Shown: piece after piece, positions 14,951 through 22,714 of the stretch
Layout of the letters: each line of letters starts with the position of its first letter
Numbering within the stretch: the stretch's first letter is position 1
Assembly (NCBI GenBank): GCA_051986465.1
Contig: JBPYFB010000611.1
Span: 1-30,010, forward strand
Reading direction: 5' to 3'
DNA length: 30,010 nt
From: DATEJJ01 sp051986465
Lineage (GTDB): Bacteria; Actinomycetota; Actinomycetes; Mycobacteriales; Micromonosporaceae
Notes under the pieces: generated by a model
The model's input: the letters and a program-made list of their open reading frames with translations, nothing else
Databases searched by the model: none
Told to the model about the DNA's origin: nothing
Position numbers and translations under genes: made by a program

Positions 14951-15871
14951 TCAGGATCTCCTGGTTTTCGCGTAGCGTGACAGAGCGGCGAATCCGAAGC
15001 GCGTCCCCCGCCAGGTACGGCGGGCCGGGTACCAGCCCGCGAGTCCGCGCAGCACACCGCGGCAGAACGGCGCCAGCAATCCCTGCCGCGCTCGGCGCAG
15101 GGCCAGCGCGCCGTGCGCAATCGCCAGCACCGGCAGCGCCACCACGAGGAGCGGCCAGGACAGGCAGCGCGCCGCCACCAGCAGCCGGTTCCTCGCCAGC
15201 AGGAAGGCGCGCCGCTGGCTGAGCGACGCGTCACCCGCCACGCTGTGCCCCCACGCGTGCGGCAGGGCGAGGTCGAGCGTGCGGGTGCGGGTACCCATCG
15301 CGTACAGGCGCATGGCCAGATCCGCGTCCTCGCCCCACGCGAACAGGTGCTCGTAGAAGCCGCCGGCCCGCCGGAACATCTCCACGGGATACACCGCGGC
15401 CCCGCCGGACGGCCCGATCGGTTCGCGTGCCTGCGTCGACGGCCGGTCGATGAACAGGCTGACCGGGTGCAGGGCGATACCGGTGTAATCCTGGCCCTGC
15501 ATGGCCAGGCCGACGGCGATGGGCAGGTGTGGCTCCTCGGCGATCGCCGCGACGATCCGGGACAGCGCGTCCTCGGTGAGCCACACGTCGGGATTGAGCA
15601 GGAGCACGTGGGTGGTATCGACGGCGTCGACCGCCCGGTTGCAGCCGGCCGCGAACCCCGGATTGGCCGGATCGGGCAGGTACCGGTACCCGTCCTCGCC
15701 GAGGTTCTCCGCGATGACCTGGCGGCAGCCGTCCGGCGGCGAGTTGTCCGCGAAGACGAACGCCACGTCCAGCCCGCGCGCACTGCGTACCCAGGTCGGC
15801 AGCGTCTTGGCGAGCATCTCCGCCGACCGGTACAGGACGGTGACGACGGTGAGGCGAACGGGCGCGCTCAC
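14951..15871 (-). CDS. Family 2 glycosyltransferase with C-terminal hydrophobic segment
   Basis: About 306 residues. RLTVVTVLYRSAEML, FADNSPPDG, LLLNPDVWL and FAWGEDADLAMRL are the ordered GT2 motifs: nucleotide binding, the acidic metal site and the catalytic ED pair. After the catalytic domain, WPLLVVALPVLAIAHGALAL is a hydrophobic segment that may hold the enzyme on the inner face of the membrane. The reading frame is open far upstream, but that part lies under the polymerase gene; GTG 15871 is chosen because it forms a GTGA overlap with the polymerase stop. It is probably translated by coupling. Donor and acceptor sugars are unknown. Confidence 0.88.
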   Translation of the reverse strand: MSAPVRLTVVTVLYRSAEMLAKTLPTWVRSARGLDVAFVFADNSPPDGCRQVIAENLGEDGYRYLPDPANPGFAAGCNRAVDAVDTTHVLLLNPDVWLTEDALSRIVAAIAEEPHLPIAVGLAMQGQDYTGIALHPVSLFIDRPSTQAREPIGPSGGAAVYPVEMFRRAGGFYEHLFAWGEDADLAMRLYAMGTRTRTLDLALPHAWGHSVAGDASLSQRRAFLLARNRLLVAARCLSWPLLVVALPVLAIAHGALALRRARQGLLAPFCRGVLRGLAGWYPARRTWRGTRFGFAALSRYAKTRRS

Positions 15872-17268
15872 CGGGCTCGCCGGCCCAGCAGATGGAGGCA
15901 GAACAGGCCGGGTACCAGCGCGAGCCAGGTCGGGTAGATCGCCGGGTACAGCTCGTAGACGCCGAAGAGGGCGAAGTAGACGATGAAGCCCCGGCCCAGT
16001 TGCTGCGCCGGGCCGCCTGCGAACTCCAGCAGTCGGTCGCCGAGCCCGACCCCGAACCCGAGGAGGAGCAGGAAGACGGCGGCGCCGGGCACACCGTAGT
16101 CCAGCAGCGGTATCGCCACGAAGGTGGCCGTGTTCATGTAGTACGGCTGGCTCAGCGCGCTGGTCAGGCCGTACAGGTCGGGCCGGTGCGCGAACAGCAG
16201 GCCCGCGTGCGAGCCGAGGAACATCAGCGAGTACGCGCCGTGCCCGAGCGGGAAACTGGCCCGCTGCGCCCAGAGCCTGCCGAACGTTTCGGTGGACGAG
16301 CTGAGTGCCAGGTCGAGTGAGCCGAGGCTGGCCAGTACGGGATTTCCGCCGTACCGGGCGCGGAACGCGGTCTCGAAACTGCCGCTGCCGGCGAGGGTGC
16401 GCTGCCCGCCGAGGAACACGGCGGCGGCGACCGCGACGAGCCCGATGAGCACCACGATCCGGGTCCTCGTGAAGAACCTGGCGCGCGGCCGCAACTCCGC
16501 GTGCCGCCCCTCCGCCGGCCGCTCGTCCTTGGTGCGCCGTACCGACAGCGCGGCGACCAGCGGCGGCGCGATGCCGACGAGTACGGAGTTCTTGCTGGCG
16601 CCCAGCGCGGCACCGAGCATGAACACGGCCGCGAACGCGAGGTACCAGCGGCGGTGGCTTCGGCCGCCGGTGAGGACCCGAAGCAGCGAGATCGACATGC
16701 CGAGCGTGAACGCCTCGGAGAGCAGCCCGACGACGATGTTGGAGTGTTCCCGCAGTACCTCTCGCGCCGCGTCCGGGTTGCTCGCGAACAGCGGCGGTAC
16801 GGTGCCGCGGAAGCGCAGTACGGCCGCGAGCGTGGCGACCGCGAGCAGGACGAGCAGGTACCCGCGCAGCCGGGCCTCGGACGGCCAGGCCAACTCCGGG
16901 CGGACGGTCGCGAGCGGCCGGGCACGGCGCGCGCGCCACTTGGCGAGCGCCCAGCGACCCAGCGCCCAGCCGCAGAGGAAACAGCCGACGAAGCCGGCCA
17001 CCACGGGGACGGCGGCCGGACCGGCCCACGAATCGTACGGTCCGGGGAACGTCAGGACGGCGAGGAACGCGGCGACCCACGCCGCCGCGCACGCGGCCAG
17101 CCACCACATCCGCGCGCGTACGGCGAGCACCGCCACCACCGCGAGCGCGGCGGTGGCACCGGCGCGCTGGTCCCAGGCGAACAGCACCAGTACCGCACCG
17201 ACGAGGGCCGGCGGCGCGGCGGGAACCAGGGAGCGGAACCCGAGCGCCTCTTCGCTAGTGAGTGTCAT
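15868..17268 (-). CDS. O-antigen/oligosaccharide repeat-unit polymerase, Wzy-like
   Basis: A 466-residue polytopic membrane protein with about twelve hydrophobic helices and little sequence conservation, as usual for Wzy. ALGASKNSVLVGIAPPLVAAL in the middle and the long loop after FLGGQRTLAGSGSFETAFR, then GHGAYSLMFLGSHAG, resemble the large outer loop of repeat-unit polymerases. The role is to join flipped lipid-linked repeat units into long chains on the outer face. Position between glycosyltransferase genes and together with a flippase supports this more than any motif. The start is ATG 17268: it overlaps the end of the upstream GT4 gene by 14 bases, and the open frame further upstream is a shadow of that gene. 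Its stop overlaps the next start in GTGA. Confidence 0.8.
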   Translation of the reverse strand: MTLTSEEALGFRSLVPAAPPALVGAVLVLFAWDQRAGATAALAVVAVLAVRARMWWLAACAAAWVAAFLAVLTFPGPYDSWAGPAAVPVVAGFVGCFLCGWALGRWALAKWRARRARPLATVRPELAWPSEARLRGYLLVLLAVATLAAVLRFRGTVPPLFASNPDAAREVLREHSNIVVGLLSEAFTLGMSISLLRVLTGGRSHRRWYLAFAAVFMLGAALGASKNSVLVGIAPPLVAALSVRRTKDERPAEGRHAELRPRARFFTRTRIVVLIGLVAVAAAVFLGGQRTLAGSGSFETAFRARYGGNPVLASLGSLDLALSSSTETFGRLWAQRASFPLGHGAYSLMFLGSHAGLLFAHRPDLYGLTSALSQPYYMNTATFVAIPLLDYGVPGAAVFLLLLGFGVGLGDRLLEFAGGPAQQLGRGFIVYFALFGVYELYPAIYPTWLALVPGLFCLHLLGRRAR

Positions 17269-18349
17269 GCGCGACCGACCGGTACATGGCGGACCACGCG
17301 TCCACACACCCTTCGAAGGCGTACTCCCGCAGGTACCACTCGGCCATCGAGCGCCGGTGCTCCGGGTTGACGCCGCCCTCGGTGACCTTCCGGATCGCCG
17401 CGGCCATCGACTCGGCCGAGAGGTCGGCCTGGAAGCCCAGTACCCCGTCGGCGTGCCGGGTGACTTCGGCCAGGCCGCCCGCGCCGGAGTGCACGACGGG
17501 TACGCCCAGGGACATCGCCTCGACCGCGCTGCGGCCGAACGACTCGACGCGCGAGGGCACCACGAGGCAGTCGATGTCGCGCAGGAACTCGGCCGCCGGT
17601 ACCCGCCCGAGGCACTCGACGTTGGCCAGCCGCGGTACCTCGACGGAGCCGGCACCCGCGATCCGGAACCGTACGTCGGGCAGCAGCGCGGCGATACCGT
17701 CGAGCAGGTCGGCGCCCTTCTCCCGCTCCAACCGGCCCAGGAAGCCGACGCGCGGCGGCCGGCGCGGCTCCCCGTCGGGTACGGCGGGGAGCGCCGGCCA
17801 GTCGGCGGGCAGCGGGTTCGGGATGGTGCGTACCCCGCGGACCCGGCCCCGTACCCGCAACTCCTCCGCTTCGAACTCGGAGACCGCCACCGTCGCATGT
17901 GGACGGACCCGGCGCAGCAGCAGGTCGAGTGTGATGTTCACCTGTACCGCCGCCTTGCCGGCGAACGAGGGCGCCGCATCGCGGTACTGCCACAGGCTGT
18001 TGTGCAGCGCCACGACGATCGGGGTGCGGCGGTACCGCAGGCCGAGCGCGGCACGGCAGTGCATGGCGGCGGAGAGCAGATGCGCGCTTACCACGTCTGG
18101 TCGCACGTCCTCCACCACGGCGCGGATCTGCCGCGCGTAGGTCAGGTCGACCCGCGCCGCCGCGCCCAGTTCGATCCAGCGCACACCCTGCTCGCGCAGT
18201 GCCGCGGCGACGGCGTCGTCCGGGGTGCAGGCGACCACGTCGAAGCCGCGCGCGGCGAGCGCCGGCAGCATCTCGACGAGGAACCGCTCCGCGCCGCCGA
18301 GCTGGCGCCGGCCGGCACCGCCCGTGGTACAGACGAACATGACCCTCAC
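17255..18349 (-). CDS. Family 4 glycosyltransferase (GT-B fold)
   Basis: About 364 residues. The N-terminal acceptor half begins RVMFVCTTGGAG followed by LGGAERFLVEMLPALAARGF and includes VVSAHLLSAAMHCR. The C-terminal donor half has VGFLGRLEREKGADLL, VVPSRVESFGRSAVEAMSLG (the E-x7-E motif of retaining GT4 enzymes) and VVHSGAGGLAEV. It should transfer a sugar from a nucleotide-sugar with retention of configuration to the growing lipid-linked repeat unit; which sugar is unknown. GTG 18349 forms a GTGA overlap with the stop of the GT2 gene before it; ATG 18340 is the alternative. Its 3' end overlaps the polymerase start by 14 bases. Confidence 0.92.
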   Translation of the reverse strand: MRVMFVCTTGGAGRRQLGGAERFLVEMLPALAARGFDVVACTPDDAVAAALREQGVRWIELGAAARVDLTYARQIRAVVEDVRPDVVSAHLLSAAMHCRAALGLRYRRTPIVVALHNSLWQYRDAAPSFAGKAAVQVNITLDLLLRRVRPHATVAVSEFEAEELRVRGRVRGVRTIPNPLPADWPALPAVPDGEPRRPPRVGFLGRLEREKGADLLDGIAALLPDVRFRIAGAGSVEVPRLANVECLGRVPAAEFLRDIDCLVVPSRVESFGRSAVEAMSLGVPVVHSGAGGLAEVTRHADGVLGFQADLSAESMAAAIRKVTEGGVNPEHRRSMAEWYLREYAFEGCVDAWSAMYRSVAHDTH

Positions 18350-19221
18350 GCCGGACGCATCCCCTCGATGGCTCCCCGCGCGACCGCTCGCCGCATGCTG
18401 TTCGGGCCGACCGCCGCGCGCAGCAGCGTGCCGGCGAGATAGGCGGTGCACGCCACCCAGCCGCGCAAGCCAGCCAGTTCGCGGCTCGCGCGGATGAACT
18501 CGCGGGTCTGCCGCTGGGCTATCTCCTCGGCGCTCCACCGGCGCTTGGCGCTCGCGTCGTCCTCGTGGGTCACCATGGCCTCGGGCACGTACTCCAGGCG
18601 CCGGCCGGAGCGCCGGATCGCCCAGCACAGCCGCAGGTCCTCGGAGTAGAAGAACGAGGACTCGTCGACACCGCCGATCTCGTCGAGGGTCTGCCTGCGC
18701 AGCATGACGAACGGGCCGGACAGCCAGTCGCCCGCCTCCGGCGTGGATACCAGGCGCAGCGTCGGGAAGAGTACGGCCAAGCCGGTGGCGTGGGCGAGCC
18801 CGACCCCAACGGTCAGGAAGCGGCCGGCCGCGGTCTGGTCGCTGCCGTCCGGGTTGCGGACACTGGGGAAGACCGCGCCCACCTCCGGATCCGCCAGGCG
18901 CGCCGCCAGTGTTTCCAACGCTCCCTGGTGTACCACCACGTCGTTGTTGGACAGCACGACGATGCCCCGGGTGCAGTGCCGTACGCCGAGGTTCATCCCC
19001 TTCGCGTATCCGAGGTTCGACTCGGAGCGCACGTACCGCGCGAAGGTCGCATCGCACAGCCCGCGCAGCGCCGCGCTCACCTCCGCGCTGCTGCCGTTGT
19101 CGACGACGACGATCTCCGCGCCTGCCGGCAGGGACTTGACGCAGTTGGCGGTCCGCTCGATGTCCTCCCACGTGAGGACCACTACCGAGACATCCAGGTA
19201 GGTATCGTTCACCGCGCTCAC
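18346..19221 (-). CDS. Family 2 glycosyltransferase
   Basis: About 291 residues with ordered GT2 motifs: VSVVVLTWEDIERT at the start, EIVVVDNGSSAEVS, NLGYAKGMNLGVRHC, VVLSNNDVVVHQGAL, GPFVMLRRQTLDEIGGVDE and SSFFYSEDLRLCWAIRR. The ED pair is the likely catalytic base region. This arrangement is common in rhamnosyl- and galactofuranosyl-type transferases of cell-surface polymers, but the sugar cannot be named. GTG 19221 is preferred because it makes a GTGA overlap with the flippase stop; a second GTG at 19212 is possible. It is the first glycosyltransferase gene after the flippase in the operon. Confidence 0.9.
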   Translation of the reverse strand: MSAVNDTYLDVSVVVLTWEDIERTANCVKSLPAGAEIVVVDNGSSAEVSAALRGLCDATFARYVRSESNLGYAKGMNLGVRHCTRGIVVLSNNDVVVHQGALETLAARLADPEVGAVFPSVRNPDGSDQTAAGRFLTVGVGLAHATGLAVLFPTLRLVSTPEAGDWLSGPFVMLRRQTLDEIGGVDESSFFYSEDLRLCWAIRRSGRRLEYVPEAMVTHEDDASAKRRWSAEEIAQRQTREFIRASRELAGLRGWVACTAYLAGTLLRAAVGPNSMRRAVARGAIEGMRPA

Positions 19222-20489
19222 GCCACCATTTCTTGCAGAACCTCGGGTTGCCGGCGCAGGCGCAGCCGAGAGCGCAGCGCGTAGACAGCGTAGGCGCACG
19301 AGGAGGCCAGCGCCGCCCCGAACATGTGCAGCCATGGCACGAAGAGCAGATAGCACGGTATCGCCACGGCGAGCGTCACCAGCGCCACGATCGTGGTGGC
19401 ACCCTCGCCCTGCTGCTTGAGCAGGCTGGCGCTCCAGGTCTTGCCGGCCGATACCGCGAGGCTCCCGGGCAGGAGGATCAGGCCGGCCAGCCACGCCGTG
19501 TGGTAGCTGGGCAGCAGCAGGCCCAGAACCGCCAGCATCGCGACCGAGAACACCGCCACCGGTACGGCGGCCTTCACGACCCGTACGACCTGGCTGTCGG
19601 GATCGTCGCCACGGCGGGTCGAGTCCCGGTTGGCGAGGATGCGCTGCGCGCCCACCACCGCGCCCGCCTGGGCGAACTCGAGAGCGGCGACGGCGAGGGC
19701 GTACACGCCGAGCGGGCCGGCGCCGGCGTAGCGGGCGAGCAGGATCTGGTCCATCCGGTACGTCAGCATCTGCGCGCACACGCCCACGTGCAGCCGCCCC
19801 ATTCCGGCCAGGTCCGTGGCGTAACCGTCAGCCGGCGGGGCGGCGGCCGGCGTACCGTCGTCGCCGCGGCCGAATCCGCGTGCCGCCCGCGCAACCCAGA
19901 CGGACATGGCGATCGCGGCGAGCGTCTGAGCGACCAGCCAGGCGACACTCCATCGGCCGCCATCGCGCTCGCCACCGAGGTAGAGCAGCGCGTACCCGCC
20001 GATCAGCGAGACCCCGCCCACCGCTCGCATCGAGTAGACGAGCCGGAATCTGCGCAGCCGCAGCGCGAGCGACGACATGATGTTGAAGGTGGTGAGTGCC
20101 GCCGCGCCGCACAGGGCGAGCAGGTAACTTCCCACCCCGGCGATGGCGGTGAGGAGCAGCGCGACCGCGGCGGACAGCAGCAGGCAGCCGACCGCGATGG
20201 TCAACAGCCGGTACCGGCCGCGGCTGAGAATCCACCCCGCCGGCCTCGACAGCAGAAATGTATCGATGGAGAATCCGCCGATGGCCGAGCCCATCGTGGC
20301 GCTCGCGATGCACGCCGCCAACTCGCCTCGCTGGGTCGGCGGCAGCGCGACGGTGGCGAGAGCGGCGCAGCCGGACATCGCCAGGGTGGCCATGTACAGG
20401 CGTTCCGGCGTAACGAACTTGGCTATACCTAGCAACGGTTGCCGGCCCGCGGACCAATGCCGACCAACTGGCGTCGCCTCCCTGACCAC
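19218..20489 (-). CDS. Polysaccharide flippase, Wzx/MATE-like
   Basis: A 423-residue protein with about twelve membrane helices and the two-bundle layout of the MOP (Wzx) exporter superfamily. MLTYRMDQILLARYAGAGPLGVYALAVAALEFAQ is the most telling segment: a helix pair of this type (MDQ-LL, LG-YA-A) recurs in Wzx proteins. The task is to move undecaprenyl-linked repeat units to the outer face of the membrane. The start GTG 20489 is the first of the frame, with GGGG next to it; the true start could be slightly different. It is the first gene of the minus-strand operon and diverges from the Wzz-like gene, so its promoter must lie in the 222-nt spacer up to 20711. Confidence 0.85.
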   Translation of the reverse strand: MVREATPVGRHWSAGRQPLLGIAKFVTPERLYMATLAMSGCAALATVALPPTQRGELAACIASATMGSAIGGFSIDTFLLSRPAGWILSRGRYRLLTIAVGCLLLSAAVALLLTAIAGVGSYLLALCGAAALTTFNIMSSLALRLRRFRLVYSMRAVGGVSLIGGYALLYLGGERDGGRWSVAWLVAQTLAAIAMSVWVARAARGFGRGDDGTPAAAPPADGYATDLAGMGRLHVGVCAQMLTYRMDQILLARYAGAGPLGVYALAVAALEFAQAGAVVGAQRILANRDSTRRGDDPDSQVVRVVKAAVPVAVFSVAMLAVLGLLLPSYHTAWLAGLILLPGSLAVSAGKTWSASLLKQQGEGATTIVALVTLAVAIPCYLLFVPWLHMFGAALASSCAYAVYALRSRLRLRRQPEVLQEMVA

Positions 20490-20711
20490 CCCGTGTGGAC
20501 ACCATCGTCTGGTGACGGACCTTCATAACTGACGTGCCCACGACCGCGCAAGTCGCTGTTATCGCATTGGATTCATTACTCTAAGTTGTTAACGCGTTAC
20601 TGGTGACCGCGCTACGGTCCCGAGGTGGCCCGCGTATCCTCCCACCGCGCCGACCAGATACCCTCGCCCACATCCTCTGTCAAAGCCTTCGCTGCCAAGC
20701 CTTGGAGTTCG
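20490..20711. promoter_or_regulatory. Divergent promoter region of polysaccharide operons, with palindrome
   Basis: A 222-nt spacer between the flippase gene (minus) and the Wzz-like gene (plus). The part at about 20520-20600 is distinctly richer in A and T than its surroundings, as expected of promoters. It contains the perfect palindrome TAACGCGTTA at 20590-20599, a candidate regulator site serving both directions. GTG 20625 is an alternative Wzz start that would shorten this spacer. No clear -35/-10 pair could be fixed. Confidence 0.45.
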
Positions 20712-21413
20712 ATGTCTCCTGTCGTGTACCTGCGCGCGGCTCGGAAGCATTGGCTCACCATCGCCGCGGCGACCGCACTCGGGATGCTCGTGGTCTCCGC
20801 CGGGCTCTGGCAGCAGGGTACGCGCTACCGGGCGGGCGTAAGCGTGCGAGTCACGTTCGGGGTCGATCCGCAGCGCCTGTCCGCGCCTGACATCCGGCAA
20901 CTCCAACAGCGCATCGTCAAGACGTACGCGCAGATGGCGAACGAAGGCAGCGTCACGGCACCGATAATCCAGGCACTCAACCTGCCGTACTCGACCCGAG
21001 AACTGGGCGGCCGGGTGCACGCCCTGTCTCCGGTCAACGGCGACACCATCGACATCTCTGTCGAAGACAGCGATCCGCAACGCGCGCGCGACGTCGGCAA
21101 CGCGATCGCCGCACGACTGGTGACGATCGCCGGTGCGGCCAGGCCGGCGGCCAACTCCGACCTGACGCCGAAGGTCGAGGTGACGAGTTGGGCGATGCTG
21201 CCGCAGGCGCCGGTACGGGTCTGGTGGCAGCTTCGGGTGCTCGCCGGTCTGGTCGGCGGGCTGACCCTGGGCGTGGGCCTGGCAACGTTCCGGCATGTGC
21301 TGGAGTTGCGCGGTGACACGGTGCCGGCCTGGTTGACAAGTCGCTGGTCGATTCTTACCGCCGCGATCCGAGCCTTCGGAAAGCGAGGCCGGCTCCGGTT
21401 GCGGGGCATGTAG
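20712..21413 (+). CDS. Chain-length determinant (Wzz-like) membrane protein without kinase domain
   Basis: A 233-residue protein from ATG 20712 with two membrane helices, LTIAAATALGMLVVSAGLW near residue 14 and VLAGLVGGLTLGVGLATF near 177, enclosing an external region of about 140 residues. This is the topology of polysaccharide co-polymerases (Wzz). The external segment DTIDISVEDSDPQRARDVGNA resembles the conserved part of Wzz/Wzc outer domains. Unlike Wzc there is no tyrosine-kinase domain and no Tyr-rich tail. It would set polymer length together with the Wzy-like protein. GGAG is only four bases before ATG 20712; the frame is open from GTG 20625, which would add 29 residues of non-membrane character. 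Confidence 0.75.
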   Translation: MSPVVYLRAARKHWLTIAAATALGMLVVSAGLWQQGTRYRAGVSVRVTFGVDPQRLSAPDIRQLQQRIVKTYAQMANEGSVTAPIIQALNLPYSTRELGGRVHALSPVNGDTIDISVEDSDPQRARDVGNAIAARLVTIAGAARPAANSDLTPKVEVTSWAMLPQAPVRVWWQLRVLAGLVGGLTLGVGLATFRHVLELRGDTVPAWLTSRWSILTAAIRAFGKRGRLRLRGM

Positions 21414-21469
21414 CCCGGTGTGACGCACGATGTAACAGGGCGGGACTGGCTCGCCGCAACGGCCCACGC

Positions 21470-21475
21470 TAGAGT
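21470..21475 (+). promoter_or_regulatory. Candidate -10 box upstream of the LCP gene
   Basis: TAGAGT fits the TANNNT pattern and lies about 90 bases before the LCP start in a 151-nt gap. CTGGCT (21446-21451), 18 bases upstream, is a poor -35. If real, it lets the LCP gene be transcribed separately from the Wzz-like gene. Confidence 0.3.
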
Positions 21476-21564
21476 TCAGAACCGCATGCCGAATTCGCCT
21501 CGCCTGGGAAGGGTGCCGCGCGCCGACGTGGTGGGGCGGCAGAACCAAGCGGGGGACATCCGAC

Positions 21565-22692
21565 ATGACGATCTATTCGACCTCTAGGCAACCCAACCAC
21601 CCTGGTACGCAGGAGCTGTACCCGGGCGGCGGCAGTGGTGGTAGCGGTCCGAAGAAGCGGCGCGGCCCCATCCGGTGGTTCGTGGGACTGCGACGGTGGA
21701 AGAAGGTCGTCCTCATCCTGTCAATGCTCCTTGTCGGAGCCGTGTTGCTGGGTGCGGGTGGGGTCTGGGCCCTGGTGAACCGGTACGAAAGCCAGGTGGG
21801 CCATGACAACCTGCTCGACACGACCGCCAACCAGCCACAGATCGCACAGGACTGGAAGTCGGGTCCGCTGAACCTGCTGCTGCTCGGCTCGGACTCCCGG
21901 GTCGGCGAGACCAACAAGGGTGTCGTGGCCGGCCAGCGGTCCGACACCATCATGCTGGTACACATCTCCGCCAAGCGCGACAAGGCGGCCATCATCTCGA
22001 TTCCACGTGACAGCTACGTCTACGTACCGGCGGGCGGCACGTGGAAGGGCGGCATGAACAAACTGAACTCGGCATTCGACTACGGTGGCGCGCCGCTGGC
22101 CGCCAAGGCGGTGTCGCAGTTGACCGGCCTCACGCTCGACGGCGCGATGATCGCCAGCTTCGCCGGCATCCGGACGATGGTGGAGGCGGTCGGCGGCGTG
22201 AACCTCTGCCTGCCGTACACCGTGAAATCGACCTTCTCCGCCACCGTCTGGACGAAGGGCTGTCACAACTTCGACGGGGCCACGGCCGAGGAGTTCATGC
22301 GCAACCGGAAGAGCGTTCCCGGCGGCGACTTCGGCCGCATGCATGATCAGCAGCTCGTCGTGCAGGGTGTGGTCAGCAAGGTGTCCTCGGCGGGCCTGTT
22401 GAGCAAGCCCCTGGAACTCGACAAGCTGGTACGGATCGCCGCGCAGTCGCTGGTCATCGACAAGAGCATCAACCTGCGGCAGCTGGTGCTGGCGGTGAAG
22501 GACATCCGGCCCGCGAACATCAAGTACGGGACGGTGCCGTTCAGCAACGCGGGCCTCAAGACGCCCGTCGGCTCGGCCGTGGAGCTCAACCCGACCACGT
22601 CGAAGTCGCTGTTCGCGGCCATCAAGGACGACACCGTGGACCAGTGGATGCTCGCGCACCCCGCCAAGACGCCGTCCTACCAGCCCAACTGA
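21565..22692 (+). CDS. LytR-CpsA-Psr (LCP) family glycopolymer transferase
   Basis: A 375-residue protein with a short cytoplasmic N-terminus, one membrane helix (VVLILSMLLVGAVLLGAGGVW, about 48-68) and an outer LCP domain. Motifs in order: LLLLGSDSRVG, GQRSDTIMLVHIS, ISIPRDSYVYVP, MNKLNSAF, MVEAVGGVNLCLP and GGDFGRMHDQQ. LCP enzymes transfer lipid-linked glycopolymers to peptidoglycan or another wall glycan. In most members the last motif reads R-x-x-RQQ; here it is RMHDQQ, losing one of the usual arginines. GGGGGA eight bases before ATG 21565 is a good ribosome site. Lying between the Wzz-like and initiating transferase genes, it is the likely final step of this polymer pathway. Confidence 0.9.
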   Translation: MTIYSTSRQPNHPGTQELYPGGGSGGSGPKKRRGPIRWFVGLRRWKKVVLILSMLLVGAVLLGAGGVWALVNRYESQVGHDNLLDTTANQPQIAQDWKSGPLNLLLLGSDSRVGETNKGVVAGQRSDTIMLVHISAKRDKAAIISIPRDSYVYVPAGGTWKGGMNKLNSAFDYGGAPLAAKAVSQLTGLTLDGAMIASFAGIRTMVEAVGGVNLCLPYTVKSTFSATVWTKGCHNFDGATAEEFMRNRKSVPGGDFGRMHDQQLVVQGVVSKVSSAGLLSKPLELDKLVRIAAQSLVIDKSINLRQLVLAVKDIRPANIKYGTVPFSNAGLKTPVGSAVELNPTTSKSLFAAIKDDTVDQWMLAHPAKTPSYQPN

Positions 22693-22695
22693 CGA

Positions 22696-22714
22696 CGGTA
22701 TCGGGGAGCTACCG
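22696..22714. terminator. Small hairpin between convergent genes
   Basis: CGGTA (22696-22700) pairs with TACCG (22710-22714) around a nine-base loop, in the 16-nt gap between the LCP stop and the stop of the sugar transferase, part of which it covers. It may help end transcription from both sides, but the stem is only five pairs and no T-run follows. Confidence 0.25.

Noticed and set aside
13020..14975. 651-codon plus-strand open frame opposite the GT-C-like and GT2 genes
   Set aside because: Very charged, Gly/Arg/Glu-rich composition with no domain; it is the antisense of two well-supported genes.
15872..17107. Minus-strand frame that would extend the GT2 gene at 14951 to over 700 residues
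   Set aside because: The extra part is the Wzy-like gene read in another frame; the GT2 domain starts at 15871 in a GTGA overlap.
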